64,000 nucleotides of DNA from Allobosea sp035944375 (GCF_035944375.1 NZ_DASZBE010000018.1); one strand, 5' to 3'; shown: positions 26,212 to 35,359, counted from the first letter of the stretch. The notes: a model not told the origin generated them from the letters alone. Numbers and translations: made by a program.

Positions 26212-27300
26212 TCAGACCAGCTTGCCCCGTGCCGCGACCGGCAACTCGCCCACCAGCTCGCCGCCGCGCACGGTCACCAGTCGATCGACCATGTTGACGA
26301 CGACGCAGACATGGTTGGGCACCACGCGCACGATTTCGCCCACGCCCGGCCGGTCATTGCTCGCCGAGAGATCGAGGAAGCCGTGCTCCTCGGCGAATTT
26401 CGCGATGCGTGCCGCCGGGTATTCGAGGATGTGGCCGTGGCCGTCGAGCCCGCCCGAGTCGCTCGTCAGCGTCTTGGAGCCCGAATCGAGGATGCCGCGC
26501 TCTGGGCCGGCCCGGCTGACCACCGTGGCGTAGACGGTCAGCGCGCAGTCCTCCAGGCTCGCCACCCCGGCCGCGACCTGCATGCGGTCGTTGAAGATCG
26601 AGGTGCCGGCGCGATGCTCGGTGGCGCCCTTGAGTTCGCCGATATGGGGAATGTTGGGCGAGCCGCCGGTGGAGACGATCGACGCCTCCAGCCCCGCCTC
26701 GCGCAGGCCGGCATTGGCGGTGTCGAGGAACACTTGCGTACGCGCCCAGCCATCCTCGGGCGGATACATGAGGAATCCGGCGAAGCGCAGCCCCTTGGAG
26801 CCCGCGATCAGCTTCGCCAGTTCGACCGCCTCTCCGGGTGTCTCGACGCCGGCACGCTGGCGGCCGGTGTCGCATTCGATGACGACCTCGAGGTCGCGCC
26901 CGGCGATCTCCGCCGCCTGGGGCAGGCCGGCGATGGTCACGGGGTTGTCGGCCGCCACGATCATCCGGACCCGGCGCTGGAGATGGCCGAGACGGCCGAG
27001 CTTCTGCTCGCCGAGGATATTGTAGCTGATCAGGATGTCGTCGATGCCGCCATCGGCCATGACCTCGGCCTCGCCGAGCTTCTGGCAGGTGATGCCGCGC
27101 GCGCCGGCCTCGATCTGGAGGCGGGCGAGTTCGGGCGATTTATGCGTCTTGATATGCGGGCGGTTGGCGACGCCCTTGGCATCGCAGACGGCCTGAAGGC
27201 GCGCGATGTTGGCCTCGACCTTGTCGAGATCGATCACCACCGCCGGCGTGCCGTAGATGCGCGCGATCTCGGCCTTCAGGCCTTCATGGTCGGCCGCCAT
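26212..27300 (-). CDS. PLP-dependent D-threonine-aldolase-like / alanine-racemase-fold protein
   Basis: 362 residues. The N-terminal fold-type III PLP barrel starts TPAVVIDLDKVEANIARLQA with the PLP lysine in RPHIKTHKSPEL (about residues 48-59); VIECDTGRQRAG and the STGGSPN phosphate-binding motif follow. The C-terminal D-serine/D-threonine-dehydratase-like domain carries the metal residues in ASNDRPGVGEIVRVVPNHVC. Converts a D-beta-hydroxy amino acid, for example D-threonine to glycine and acetaldehyde; the exact substrate is not fixed. Its ATG overlaps the RidA stop by one base (TAATG), so they are co-translated. Confidence 0.92.
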   Translation of the reverse strand: MAADHEGLKAEIARIYGTPAVVIDLDKVEANIARLQAVCDAKGVANRPHIKTHKSPELARLQIEAGARGITCQKLGEAEVMADGGIDDILISYNILGEQKLGRLGHLQRRVRMIVAADNPVTIAGLPQAAEIAGRDLEVVIECDTGRQRAGVETPGEAVELAKLIAGSKGLRFAGFLMYPPEDGWARTQVFLDTANAGLREAGLEASIVSTGGSPNIPHIGELKGATEHRAGTSIFNDRMQVAAGVASLEDCALTVYATVVSRAGPERGILDSGSKTLTSDSGGLDGHGHILEYPAARIAKFAEEHGFLDLSASNDRPGVGEIVRVVPNHVCVVVNMVDRLVTVRGGELVGELPVAARGKLV

Positions 27301-27758
27301 TACGGCAGCACCTTGATGATGACTTCGATCTCGACCGGCATGTTGCCCGGCAGGGAGCCCATGCCGACGGCCGAGCGGGCATGGCGCCCGTTCTCGCCGA
27401 GCACGGCGACGAGCAGGTCCGAGCAGCCATTGATGACCTTGGGCTGGTCGCCATACTCCGGCACGGCATTGACCATCCCGAGCAGCTTGATGACCTCGAC
27501 CTTGTCGAGCGAGCCGGCCGCCTCCTTCATCGCCGCGAGCAGCCCGAGGCCGGTGTTCCTGGCGAAATCATAGGCCTGTTCGGTCGTGAACTCCTTGCCG
27601 ACCTTGCCATTGGGGATCGAGCCGTCGGGGTTGCGCGGCCCCTGCCCCGACAGGAAGACGAGGTCGCCGGCCTTCTTGAAGCGCACATAATTGGCCATCG
27701 GCGCCACCATCGCGGGCAGTTCCAGGCCCAGATCCTTCAGTTTCTGCTCGGCGCTCAT
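27300..27758 (-). CDS. RidA/YjgF-family enamine/imine deaminase
   Basis: 152 residues, slightly longer than E. coli RidA. Contains GDLVFLSGQGPRNPDG (substrate pocket side), a mid-domain DKVEVIKLLGMVNAVPEY and C-terminal ARSAVGMGSLPGNMPVEIEV, where the arginine binds carboxylate and the Pro-x-x-x-x-V-E pattern is conserved. Removes reactive 2-aminoacrylate/imines produced by PLP enzymes, which fits the coupled D-threonine-aldolase-like gene. Overlaps the upstream GNAT gene by 4 bp (ATGA). Confidence 0.94.
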   Translation of the reverse strand: MSAEQKLKDLGLELPAMVAPMANYVRFKKAGDLVFLSGQGPRNPDGSIPNGKVGKEFTTEQAYDFARNTGLGLLAAMKEAAGSLDKVEVIKLLGMVNAVPEYGDQPKVINGCSDLLVAVLGENGRHARSAVGMGSLPGNMPVEIEVIIKVLP

Positions 27759-28297
27759 GGTGTCGTTCGTCCCTCTGCGGTCGTTTCGTGTTCCGGGTGG
27801 AGCGCGCGCTCCATATAGCGGGCGGCATCGTCATAGCTGGCGAGCTTCTCCGCAAGGGCAGGCTCATGCACCGCGCGAAAGCCCTGCCGCCGCCAGAAGC
27901 CGGACGAGCCGTCGATCGCGACCAGCGCGAGGCAGGAGAGGCCGGCGTCGGCCGCGATCTCCGCCAGCCTCGCGGCGACGCCGCCGCCAGCCCCGCTGCC
28001 CCGTGCTTGCGGCAGGAGCGCGAGATCGTGGATGTAGAAGCAGCCGGCCTGCGACGGCAGCTCGCCCAGCAGGCTGTTGAGCGCCGGCGGCGCGGCGCGC
28101 TGCCAGGGATGGGCGATGACATAGCCGATCGGGCCGCCCGGGCCGTCCAGCACGAGGCAGCCTTGCGGGAACAGCCGCAGGCGCTCGGCGAAGACGGCCT
28201 CGTCTTCCGGGTAGCCGGGATGCACCACGGCCGCGACCGCCAGCACGGCCGGCAGGTCGGCAGCGGTCATGAGACGCCAAAGCACGCTTTGCAACAA
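27755..28297 (-). CDS. GNAT-family N-acetyltransferase
   Basis: About 180 residues from a TTG; the GTG at 28285 (VLWRLM) or the ATG at 28270 (MTAADLP) are alternative starts. GNAT motif A is readable as YIHDLALLPQARGSGAGGGV (acetyl-CoA pyrophosphate loop R-G-S-G-A-G-G), with motif B at the FWRRQGFRAV end. Substrate unknown; in this operon it may acetylate a D-amino acid or amine. Upstream lies repeat copy A2. Confidence 0.88.
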   Translation of the reverse strand: MLQSVLWRLMTAADLPAVLAVAAVVHPGYPEDEAVFAERLRLFPQGCLVLDGPGGPIGYVIAHPWQRAAPPALNSLLGELPSQAGCFYIHDLALLPQARGSGAGGGVAARLAEIAADAGLSCLALVAIDGSSGFWRRQGFRAVHEPALAEKLASYDDAARYMERALHPEHETTAEGRTTP

Positions 28298-28308
28298 TCG
28301 ATCCCTTC

Positions 28309-28439
28309 GTCATTCCGGGGCGAGCCGCAGGCTCGAACCCGGAACCCACGACCGGGCGCAACGCGTCGCAGAAGCGACTTCCGTCGCTGACCAAGTCGTG
28401 GATTTCGGGTTCTTCGCTGGCGCGAAGCCCCGGAATGAC
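28309..28439. repeat. Palindromic intergenic repeat, family A copy 2
   Basis: Outer arms GTCATTCCGGGGC and GCCCCGGAATGAC match copy A1 exactly; inner arms carry CCCGGAACCCACGACCGGGC and an imperfect partner GTCGTGGATTTCGGGTTC. Lies between the deacetylase gene and the GNAT-RidA-aldolase genes. Confidence 0.9.
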
Positions 28440-28453
28440 ACGATGGAGCCGGA

Positions 28454-29617
28454 TCAGCCCGCGACCTTCCTGAACTTGTTGGTCCGCTTCGGATGCCACC
28501 AGGCGCCCTTGAGGACGACGCCCTCGGAGACGATCTTGCGGTCGCCAACCATGTGCTCGCCGGTGACGTCGGCATAGTCGAACTTGCCTTCCTTCACCGT
28601 CAGGATCGTCGCGTCGCCGAGCGAGCCGACCTTGAGCGAGCCGTATTCGGGCCGCTTCAGCGCCATGGCCGCGTTCACGGTCGAGGCGGCAATGACGTCG
28701 TTCAGGCTCATCCCCATCAGCAGGAACTTCGACATGGTCGTGACCTGATCATAGGCGGGGCCATCGATGCAGAGCTTGTGGACGTCGGAGGAGATCACGT
28801 CGGGCTGGAAGCCGTTGGCGAGCATGGCGCGCGTCGTCTTGAAGGAGAACGAGCCCTTGCCATGGCCGATGTCGAAGATGACGCCGCGCTTGCGGGCCGC
28901 CATCACCTCCGGCTTCACCGTGCCCTGCGCCGTGCAGGGGGCATTCGGGAAGGGACGGAAGGCGTGGGTGAGCACGTCGCCCGGCCGCAGCATGTTCACC
29001 ACCTCCTCATAGGAGGGCGGCGGATGGTCGATATGGCACATCAGGGGCATGCCGACCTCGTTGGCGACCTGCAGCGCGACATTGAGCGGGGCGGTGCCCT
29101 GGTCGCCCGAGGCGTGCAGCCCGACGCGGACCTTGATGCCGACGATCAGGTCGCGGTTCTTGTCGGCGACCTCGGCGCAGTCGATCGGGTTCATCATCGC
29201 CATGTCGCGGCTCTCGCCGACCATGACGCGATGGTCGAAGCCGTAAATGCCGGCGTGGCTAACATGGAGATAGGCGAGGATGCGGGCCTGACTCTTCTCG
29301 ATGACGTGCTTGCGGAAGCCCGGCCAGTTGCCCGGCCCGGCCGAGCCGGTGTCGACCGAGGTGGTCACGCCCGAGGCCCGGCAGAACTCGTCGGCGTCGA
29401 TGCCCAGCGACGTGCCGCCCCAATAGACATGGGTGTGCAGGTCGATCAGGCCCGGCGTGACGATGTAGCCGGAGACGTCGCGAACTTCCTTGGCGCCCTT
29501 CAGGTCCTTGCCGAAGCCCGAGACCTTGCCGTCGGTGAAGGCGACGTCGAGGACGCCGTCATGCTTCTGAGAGGGGTCGATGACGCGACCGCCCTTGAGG
29601 ATGAGATCGTGGGTCAT
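28454..29617 (-). CDS. Amidohydrolase/deacetylase family metallohydrolase (Atu3266-like)
   Basis: 387 residues of the dihydroorotase-like amidohydrolase superfamily: metal ligands in VTPGLIDLHTHVYWGG, a lysine in LIVGIKVRVGLHASG (possible carboxylated metal bridge), a histidine in MCHIDHPPPSYEEV, VLTHAFRPF, and the catalytic aspartate in VISSDVHKL. Family members described as deacetylases act on N-acetyl or O-acetyl amino/hydroxy acids. The start at 29617 is preceded by AAGGGGGA. The genes around it handle N-acyl and N-carbamoyl amino acids. Confidence 0.88.
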   Translation of the reverse strand: MTHDLILKGGRVIDPSQKHDGVLDVAFTDGKVSGFGKDLKGAKEVRDVSGYIVTPGLIDLHTHVYWGGTSLGIDADEFCRASGVTTSVDTGSAGPGNWPGFRKHVIEKSQARILAYLHVSHAGIYGFDHRVMVGESRDMAMMNPIDCAEVADKNRDLIVGIKVRVGLHASGDQGTAPLNVALQVANEVGMPLMCHIDHPPPSYEEVVNMLRPGDVLTHAFRPFPNAPCTAQGTVKPEVMAARKRGVIFDIGHGKGSFSFKTTRAMLANGFQPDVISSDVHKLCIDGPAYDQVTTMSKFLLMGMSLNDVIAASTVNAAMALKRPEYGSLKVGSLGDATILTVKEGKFDYADVTGEHMVGDRKIVSEGVVLKGAWWHPKRTNKFRKVAG

Positions 29618-29671
29618 TTCGGCAGTCCCCCTTGGCAGGCTTTGCAAAACAGATGTGGCCGAGAACCGGGC

Positions 29672-30073
29672 TCAAACCCAGTTCTCGACACGCAGACCGG
29701 GCATGCGGTCGAACTCACGGCGGTTGTTGGTGACGATGATCAGGCCCCGGCTGCGGGCATGGGCCCCGATCTGGGTATCGTGCAAGCCGCACGGAGTCCC
29801 GGCACGCTCGAGTTCCGCGCGCAATCCGCCGTAGTTCTCGGCAGCCTGCTTATCGAAGGGCAACACTGCGAGGTTCGTCGCAAAGTCGTCGATCGCCCGT
29901 AGGCTCTGTTCGCGGCGGAGGGATTTTTCCGCCCCGAAGCGAAGCTCCGCGATCGTCATGACCGAAATGCAGATTTCATCGGCCAGCGCCTCGAAACGAT
30001 CCTTCAACGGCGAAAGCGCCGTGGCCTTCATCACGTAGATGCAGATATTCGTATCGAGCATGTAGGTCGGCAT
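29672..30073 (-). CDS. vapC: VapC-type PIN-domain toxin ribonuclease
   Basis: 133 residues. PIN catalytic acids are present: Asp7 in MLDTNICIYVM, Glu about residue 43 in MTIAELRFGAEK, Asp about residue 99 in GLHDTQIGAHA, and the terminal TNNRREFDRMPGL. Endoribonuclease toxin, normally held by VapB. Its start overlaps the vapB stop by one base (TGATG), giving translational coupling. Confidence 0.95.
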   Translation of the reverse strand: MPTYMLDTNICIYVMKATALSPLKDRFEALADEICISVMTIAELRFGAEKSLRREQSLRAIDDFATNLAVLPFDKQAAENYGGLRAELERAGTPCGLHDTQIGAHARSRGLIIVTNNRREFDRMPGLRVENWV

Positions 30074-30321
30074 CAGAGCGGTTCGCGTTCATCCGCTGGA
30101 AGCTCGGTCCAATCCTTCATGAAATCCTCGTCGACGTGAGGCCCACGTTCAAAGAAATCGCTCCACCCCTTACCCTTCGGCACGATCAGAATGCCCGAGC
30201 CCTGCCTAATGATCTCGACCTCGGTCACCTCGGGCGGGAAAGCGAGTTCCTTCGGCAGGCGCACGGCTTGGCTGCGGTTCGTCACGAAGAGCTTCGTCGT
30301 CGCGCGGGTTTTGCCCAGCAT
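30073..30321 (-). CDS. vapB: VapB-type AbrB-fold antitoxin
   Basis: 82 residues. N-terminal SpoVT/AbrB swapped-hairpin DNA-binding domain (KLFVTNRSQAVRLPKELAFP, then VEIIRQGSGILIVPK), followed by an acidic C-terminal tail (DFMKDWTELPADEREPL) that would bind VapC. CGGAG lies 8 bp before the ATG. A near-perfect operator palindrome begins 10 bp upstream. Confidence 0.94.
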   Translation of the reverse strand: MLGKTRATTKLFVTNRSQAVRLPKELAFPPEVTEVEIIRQGSGILIVPKGKGWSDFFERGPHVDEDFMKDWTELPADEREPL

Positions 30322-30331
30322 CGCTATCTCC

Positions 30332-30352
30332 GTATATCCAAGGCGGATATAC
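30332..30352. promoter_or_regulatory. vapBC operator palindrome overlapping the promoter
   Basis: GTATATCC-AAGGC-GGATATAC: two perfect 8-bp arms with a 5-bp spacer, 10 bp upstream of the vapB start and in a locally AT-rich patch that would also supply the -10 element. This is the size and position expected for VapB/VapBC autoregulation. Confidence 0.85.
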
Positions 30353-30388
30353 TAAACGCTTGCGACAGAACCGCCAAGCCCGACGCCA

Positions 30389-31324
30389 TCACGCCGGCCC
30401 TATCGCGCCCTTGCGCTCGACGATGAGCCCATAGGCCTGCGGCTCGCGATGCCGGGCGAAGTTGAAGGTCGAGGCCTTGTAGCTCTTGCCGAGATCCATG
30501 TCGCAGCGGGCCACGACCAGTTCGTCGCCCTCCGTCACCGCCTGCGCCACGACTTCGCCGGTGGGGGCGATGATGCAGGTGCCGCCGATCTGGTCGACGC
30601 CGGCTTCAAGACCCGCCTTGGCGACGCCGACGACCCAGGTCGCGTTCTGGTAGGCGCCCGCCTGCATGACGAGCTGGTTGTGGAAGTTGCCGAGCCGGTC
30701 GTGGTCGGGCGCGGGCGGGTTGTGCTTGGGGGTATTGTAGCCGAGCACGATCAGTTCGACGTCCTGGAGCCCCATCGTCCGGTAGCTCTCGGGCCAGCGC
30801 CGATCGTTGCAGATCATCATGCCGATATGGGCGTCCATCGTCCGCCAGACCGGCCAGCCGAGGTCGCCCGTCTCGAAATAGCGCTTCTCGAGATTCTGGA
30901 ACGGCGCTTCGGGGCGATGCTCGGGATGGCCCGGCAGATGGATCTTGCGGTACTTGCCGACGATCGCGCCTGATTTGTCGACGAGGATCGCCGTGTTGAA
31001 GCGGCGCTTGCGGCCGCCCTCCTGAGCGAGTTCGCAATAGCCGAGATGAAAGCCGATCCCGAGGCGCTTCGCCTCGTCGAAGAGCGGCGCGGTCTCGTTG
31101 GAGGGCATCGCGCTCTCGAAATGGCTGTCGATCTCGTCCTCGTCCTCGATCCACCAATGCGGGAAGAAGGCGGTCAACGCCGCTTCCGGATAGACGACGA
31201 GGTCGGCGCCATGGGTCTTGGCCTGCCGCATCAGCTCGATCATTCGCGAGACGGCGGAGGCACGGCTCTCGTCCCGCTGGATCGGGCCGAGCTGGGCTGC
31301 GGCGATGGTGAGGATGCGGCTCAT
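30389..31324 (-). CDS. Carbon-nitrogen hydrolase, probable N-carbamoyl-D-amino-acid hydrolase
   Basis: 311 residues of the nitrilase superfamily with the Glu-Lys-Cys triad: Glu in LVVYPEAALTAFFPHW, Lys in GKYRKIHLPGHPEHR and Cys in GMMICNDRRWPESYR. These flanks, plus MQAGAYQNATWVVGVAKAG, closely follow D-carbamoylases that turn N-carbamoyl-D-amino acids into D-amino acids, CO2 and ammonia. The start at 31324 (MSRILTI) begins the conserved domain; the frame is open 72 bp upstream. Lies between vapBC and the ABC permease genes; a hydantoinase is not seen nearby. Confidence 0.88.
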   Translation of the reverse strand: MSRILTIAAAQLGPIQRDESRASAVSRMIELMRQAKTHGADLVVYPEAALTAFFPHWWIEDEDEIDSHFESAMPSNETAPLFDEAKRLGIGFHLGYCELAQEGGRKRRFNTAILVDKSGAIVGKYRKIHLPGHPEHRPEAPFQNLEKRYFETGDLGWPVWRTMDAHIGMMICNDRRWPESYRTMGLQDVELIVLGYNTPKHNPPAPDHDRLGNFHNQLVMQAGAYQNATWVVGVAKAGLEAGVDQIGGTCIIAPTGEVVAQAVTEGDELVVARCDMDLGKSYKASTFNFARHREPQAYGLIVERKGAIGPA

Positions 31325-31492
31325 CGGTCTGTCTCCCGGGCGGGCGCCGTCAGGGGAAACCGAGCCGAAGCGTCTGGGCGTTCTGGCATGGCGCAAGGCT
31401 CGGCTGCGGCGGGGCGATGCATCGATCGCCAGGATCGTGGAGGGGCTTGCTCCGGGCGCAGGCGCCCGGAGATGTCAGTTGGTGCAGTGGCC

Positions 31493-32407
31493 TCAGAGGG
31501 CCTTGGCGAGGCGCGGGTCGAGCGAGTCGCGCAGGCCGTCGCCCAGGAGATTCACCGCCAGCACGGTGATCGAAAGGAAGATCGCCGGGAACAGGATGAT
31601 GTGCGGCTTGACCTGCCAGAGCGCGCGCCCTTCGGCCATGATGTTGCCCCAGGACGGCGTCGCGGGCGGGATGCCGGCGCCGATGAAGGAGAGGATCGCC
31701 TCGATGATCATGGCGCTGGCGCAGATATAGGTCGCCTGCACGCTCATCGGCGCGAAGGTGTTGGGCAGGATGTGGCGCAGGATAATGCGGGGCGTGCGGG
31801 CGCCGTTGGCGATCGCCGCCTCGACATAGGGCTGCTCGCGCAGCGAGAGCACGACGCCGCGCACGAGGCGCGCGACGCGCGGGATCTCGGCCACGGTGAT
31901 GGCGATGATGACGTTCTGGATCGAGCCGCGGGTCAGCGCCATCAGCGCGATCGCGAGCAGGATCGGCGGGATCGACATCATGCCGTCGATGATCCGCATG
32001 ACGATGCCGTCCGCCCAGCGCACAAAGCCGGCGAAGAGGCCGATCGTCAGGCCGATGACCGAGGACAGGATGGCGACACTGAAGCCGACGACCAGCGAGA
32101 CGCGCGCGCCGTAGACGACGCGGGAGTAGATGTCCCGGCCGAGCATGTCCGTGCCGAACCAGTAGAGCTCGGAGGGGACGCGCGTGCGCCGCGAGGTGGC
32201 GATGGCGGTGGGGTCGACCGTCCAGAGCAGCGGCGCAAAGAGGCCGATCAGCGCCATCAGGACGAGCAGCGAACCGCCGATCGCCACAGCGGGGTGACGG
32301 CGCAGATAGCGCCGGAAGCGCCGGAACCGCCCCAGCTGAGGAGCGACCGCAGGCTCCGGGGCCGCCGCCAGCGCAGCGGAGGCCGGAATCGAGCTTTGCA
32401 TCGTCAA
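31493..32407 (-). CDS. Peptide ABC transporter permease, DppC-like (second system)
   Basis: 304 residues: N-terminal OppC segment (RFRRYLRRHPAVAIGGSLLV), YWFGTDMLGRDIYSRVVYGA, five more membrane segments and the EAA loop VEAAIANGARTPRIILRHIL. Overlaps the DppB-like partner's stop by 4 bp. Followed by a 168-bp gap and the D-carbamoylase gene rather than dppD/dppF ATPase genes. Confidence 0.93.
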   Translation of the reverse strand: MTMQSSIPASAALAAAPEPAVAPQLGRFRRFRRYLRRHPAVAIGGSLLVLMALIGLFAPLLWTVDPTAIATSRRTRVPSELYWFGTDMLGRDIYSRVVYGARVSLVVGFSVAILSSVIGLTIGLFAGFVRWADGIVMRIIDGMMSIPPILLAIALMALTRGSIQNVIIAITVAEIPRVARLVRGVVLSLREQPYVEAAIANGARTPRIILRHILPNTFAPMSVQATYICASAMIIEAILSFIGAGIPPATPSWGNIMAEGRALWQVKPHIILFPAIFLSITVLAVNLLGDGLRDSLDPRLAKAL

Positions 32408-33345
32408 TAGCGTATCCTCGGATCGACGATCGTGTAGGTCAGGTCGATGAGCAGGTTCACCAGCACGTAGACCAGGCTGAACATCAGCACGACGCCCTGG
32501 ATGACGGGATAGTCACGCCGCAGGATGGCATCGACGGTGAGCCGGCCGAGCCCTGGAATGGCGAAGACACTCTCGGTCACGACCGCGCCGCCGATCAGCA
32601 GCGCGATGCCGATGCCGATGATCGTCACGATCGGGACCGCGGCGTTCTTCAGGGCGTGCAGGAACAGAACCTCGCGCTGCCCCACGCCCTTGGCCTGGGC
32701 CGTCCGGACATAGTCCTGCTGCAGGACCTCGAGCATGGTGGCGCGGGTGATGCGCGCGATCAGCGCGATATAGACCAGTCCCAGCGTCATCGCCGGCAGG
32801 ACGAGGTTCTTGAACCAGGGCACGAAGCCCTCGGAGATCGGCGTGTAGCCCTGGACCGGGACCCAGTCGAGTTGCAGGGCGAAGACATAGGCCAGCAGAT
32901 AGCCGACGACGAAGACCGGGACGGAAAAGCCGAAGACGGCGAAAGCCATGGCACTGCGATCGATCCAGGTCCCTGCCTTCCAGGCGGCGATGACGCCCAT
33001 CGGCACCGCGATGGTGACCGCGAAGATCAGCGTGAGGATCATCAGCGACAAGGTCGGCTCGATGCGCTGGGCGATGAGCTGCGTCACCGGCAGCGAGGTG
33101 AAGATCGATGTGCCGAGATCCCCCTGCAGCACCCGGAAGGACCATTCAGCGAAGCGCACCAGATAGGGGCGGTCGAGCCCGAGGCTCGCGCGGATGCGCT
33201 CGACGTCGGCCGGGGAAGCCTGGTCGCCGGCGATGACCGCAGCCGGGTCACCCGGCGCGATGTAGAGCAGGGAAAAGACGAACAGCGCCACGAAGGCCAT
33301 CACCGGGATGGTCGTGATGATGCGTCTGACGATGAAGGCCAACAT
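32404..33345 (-). CDS. Peptide ABC transporter permease, DppB-like (second system)
   Basis: 313 residues with DppB layout: TM1 about 9-31, periplasmic YIAPGDPAAVIAGDQASP, further membrane helices and EAA loop VRTAQAKGVGQREVLFLHAL. Translationally coupled to the DppC-like gene (ATGA overlap) and 147 bp after the binding-protein gene. Confidence 0.93.
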   Translation of the reverse strand: MLAFIVRRIITTIPVMAFVALFVFSLLYIAPGDPAAVIAGDQASPADVERIRASLGLDRPYLVRFAEWSFRVLQGDLGTSIFTSLPVTQLIAQRIEPTLSLMILTLIFAVTIAVPMGVIAAWKAGTWIDRSAMAFAVFGFSVPVFVVGYLLAYVFALQLDWVPVQGYTPISEGFVPWFKNLVLPAMTLGLVYIALIARITRATMLEVLQQDYVRTAQAKGVGQREVLFLHALKNAAVPIVTIIGIGIALLIGGAVVTESVFAIPGLGRLTVDAILRRDYPVIQGVVLMFSLVYVLVNLLIDLTYTIVDPRIRY

Positions 33346-33492
33346 TGCGGCTCACGCGTCCTTGTTTCGTTGCAAACGAAATCGGTCGTCGCCGGTCGCG
33401 GGACCGGCTGCGCCGAGGAGGAGCCCGAGGCGGCACGCAGCGGCGCGCCGCCTCGCGGACAAGGGGGCGCCTGAGGCGCCCCGCCCGTCCGG

Positions 33493-35097
33493 TCAGGCCT
33501 TGGAGACGCCCCAGAGCACCGGGAACGGCCCGCTGGTCACGCCCGAGACGTTCTTCCGCCAGGCCTGGTAGCCGAGATAGAAGCCCGTCGGGCAGAAGAC
33601 GACGTTCTCGACAGCGGCCTTGTTGAGGCGGCCCATCGCGGCCTTCTCCTCGGCCATGTCCTTGGCGGCGAACCAGTTGACGACCTCCGTCTCGACCGCG
33701 GGAACGTCGGGCCAGCCGAACCAGGCCTTGTCGCCATTGGCGCGCACGGCCGTATAGGAGGACGGGTTCACGCAGTCGGCGCCGGCATGCCAGGTGTGGA
33801 ACATGCTCCAGCCGCCCTGCCCGGGTGCCGTCTTCTGGGCGCGGCGTGCGCCGACGGTGCCCCAATCGGTGGCGACGAAATCGACCTTCATGCCGATGCT
33901 CTTGAGCAGCTCGGCCGTGACATCGCCCATCGCCTTGGTGGCGGCCATGTCCTGCGCGACGACGCAGATCACCGGCTCGTCCTTGTAGCCCGATTCCGCG
34001 AGCAGCTTCTTGGCGGCCGCGACGTTCTTGGCCTTCATCGCAGCGCCGCCCTCCTCCGTGTAGAGCGGCGTGCCCGGCGTGAAGAACCCGCCCATCTCCT
34101 TCCAGAGCTTGTCATCGTCGCCGATGATCGAGCGCATGTAGTCTTCCTGGTTCAGCGCCGTCATGACCGCCTGGCGCACCTTCACATTGTTGAAGGGCGG
34201 GTGGAGGTGGTTCATGCGGAAGGCGCCGATATTGCCCAGCGGATCGCCGATATCGACGTTGACGTTGGCGTTCTTCCTGAGAACGGGAACGAGATCCGAC
34301 AGCGGGGTCTCCCACCAGTCGACCTCGCCGTTCTGCAGCGCGGCGGCGGCCGTCGCCGGATCGGGCATGATCACCCATTCGATGCGGTCGAAATTCATGA
34401 CCTTGCCGCCGGAGAGCCAGTCGGGCTTCTCGGAGCGGGGCTTGTAGTCGGCGAATTTCTCGAACACCGCCTTGGCGCCGGGCACCCATTCGTTGCGGAC
34501 GAACTTCATCGGGCCAGAGCCGATATATTCGGTGATCTGGGTGAACGGATCGGTCTTGGCGATGCGCTCCGGCATGATGAAGGTGCAGGGCGCGTTGTTC
34601 TTGCCGAGCGCCAGCAGCATCTTCGGATAGGGCTTGTTGAGCACCCACTTCCAGCTCATGTCGTCGACCGGCGACAACTCGACCTCGATCGCCTTGATCA
34701 TGAGGCCCATCGGATCGCGGGCCTGCCAGCGCTTGAGGCTCTGCACCACGTCCTTCGACGTCACCGGCGCGCCGTCATGGAACTTGAGGCCGTCGCGAAG
34801 CTTGAAGGTCCAGGTCAGGCCATCGGCCGAGACGGTCTCGCTCTCGACCATCTGGCGCTTCGGCTCGAACTTCGAATCGATGCCGTAGAGCGTGTCCCAG
34901 ACCAGCAGCGCGGCGTTGCGCACCACGTACTGGGTTCCCCAGATCGGGTCGAAATTCGCGAGATTGGCCTGGGGCACGAAGCGCAGGGTCTTGGCCGCAG
35001 CCGCTCCCTGGGCGAGGGCCGGCATGGCGAGGCCGCCGGCTGCGGCGAGCGCGCCCGTTCCGGCGGCGCTCTTCAGAAATGTTCTGCGGTCCATCAT
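33493..35097 (-). CDS. ABC transporter substrate-binding protein, SBP family 5 (Tat-exported)
   Basis: 534 residues. Twin-arginine signal MDRRTFLKSAAGTGALAAA with cleavage near ALAQ (about residue 30). The mature part has the SBP_bac_5 features WDTLYGIDSKFEPKRQMVES and WTFKLRDGLKFHDGAPVTSK. AGGGGAG lies just upstream of two adjacent ATGs (35097 and 35094); the second has better spacing. Binding protein for the DppB/DppC pair downstream. The neighbouring amidase, carbamoylases and deacetylase suggest amide or ureido amino-acid compounds as ligand (inference). Confidence 0.92.
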   Translation of the reverse strand: MMDRRTFLKSAAGTGALAAAGGLAMPALAQGAAAAKTLRFVPQANLANFDPIWGTQYVVRNAALLVWDTLYGIDSKFEPKRQMVESETVSADGLTWTFKLRDGLKFHDGAPVTSKDVVQSLKRWQARDPMGLMIKAIEVELSPVDDMSWKWVLNKPYPKMLLALGKNNAPCTFIMPERIAKTDPFTQITEYIGSGPMKFVRNEWVPGAKAVFEKFADYKPRSEKPDWLSGGKVMNFDRIEWVIMPDPATAAAALQNGEVDWWETPLSDLVPVLRKNANVNVDIGDPLGNIGAFRMNHLHPPFNNVKVRQAVMTALNQEDYMRSIIGDDDKLWKEMGGFFTPGTPLYTEEGGAAMKAKNVAAAKKLLAESGYKDEPVICVVAQDMAATKAMGDVTAELLKSIGMKVDFVATDWGTVGARRAQKTAPGQGGWSMFHTWHAGADCVNPSSYTAVRANGDKAWFGWPDVPAVETEVVNWFAAKDMAEEKAAMGRLNKAAVENVVFCPTGFYLGYQAWRKNVSGVTSGPFPVLWGVSKA

Positions 35098-35359
35098 TCT
35101 CTCCCCTGAAACGGCAACCTCTCGACGGGCGACCTTGGCGCGAGTTTGGGCAGAAAAATCTGCCGTGACAACTCGTCTGACCGGCCATCCGCAGGCGCCG
35201 GACCGCCTGCACGCATCGTGCCAAACGGGACTGGTTGCAATTTCCGCCTGATCGGCGCGCCTGGATGCTGTTTCGGGGCTCAGAATTTTTTTTCGGCGAT
35301 CGGCGAAGCCCGAGTTCGCACCCGGCCGTCGCCGCCTGCCTCATTCGCAGGCGGATTGG

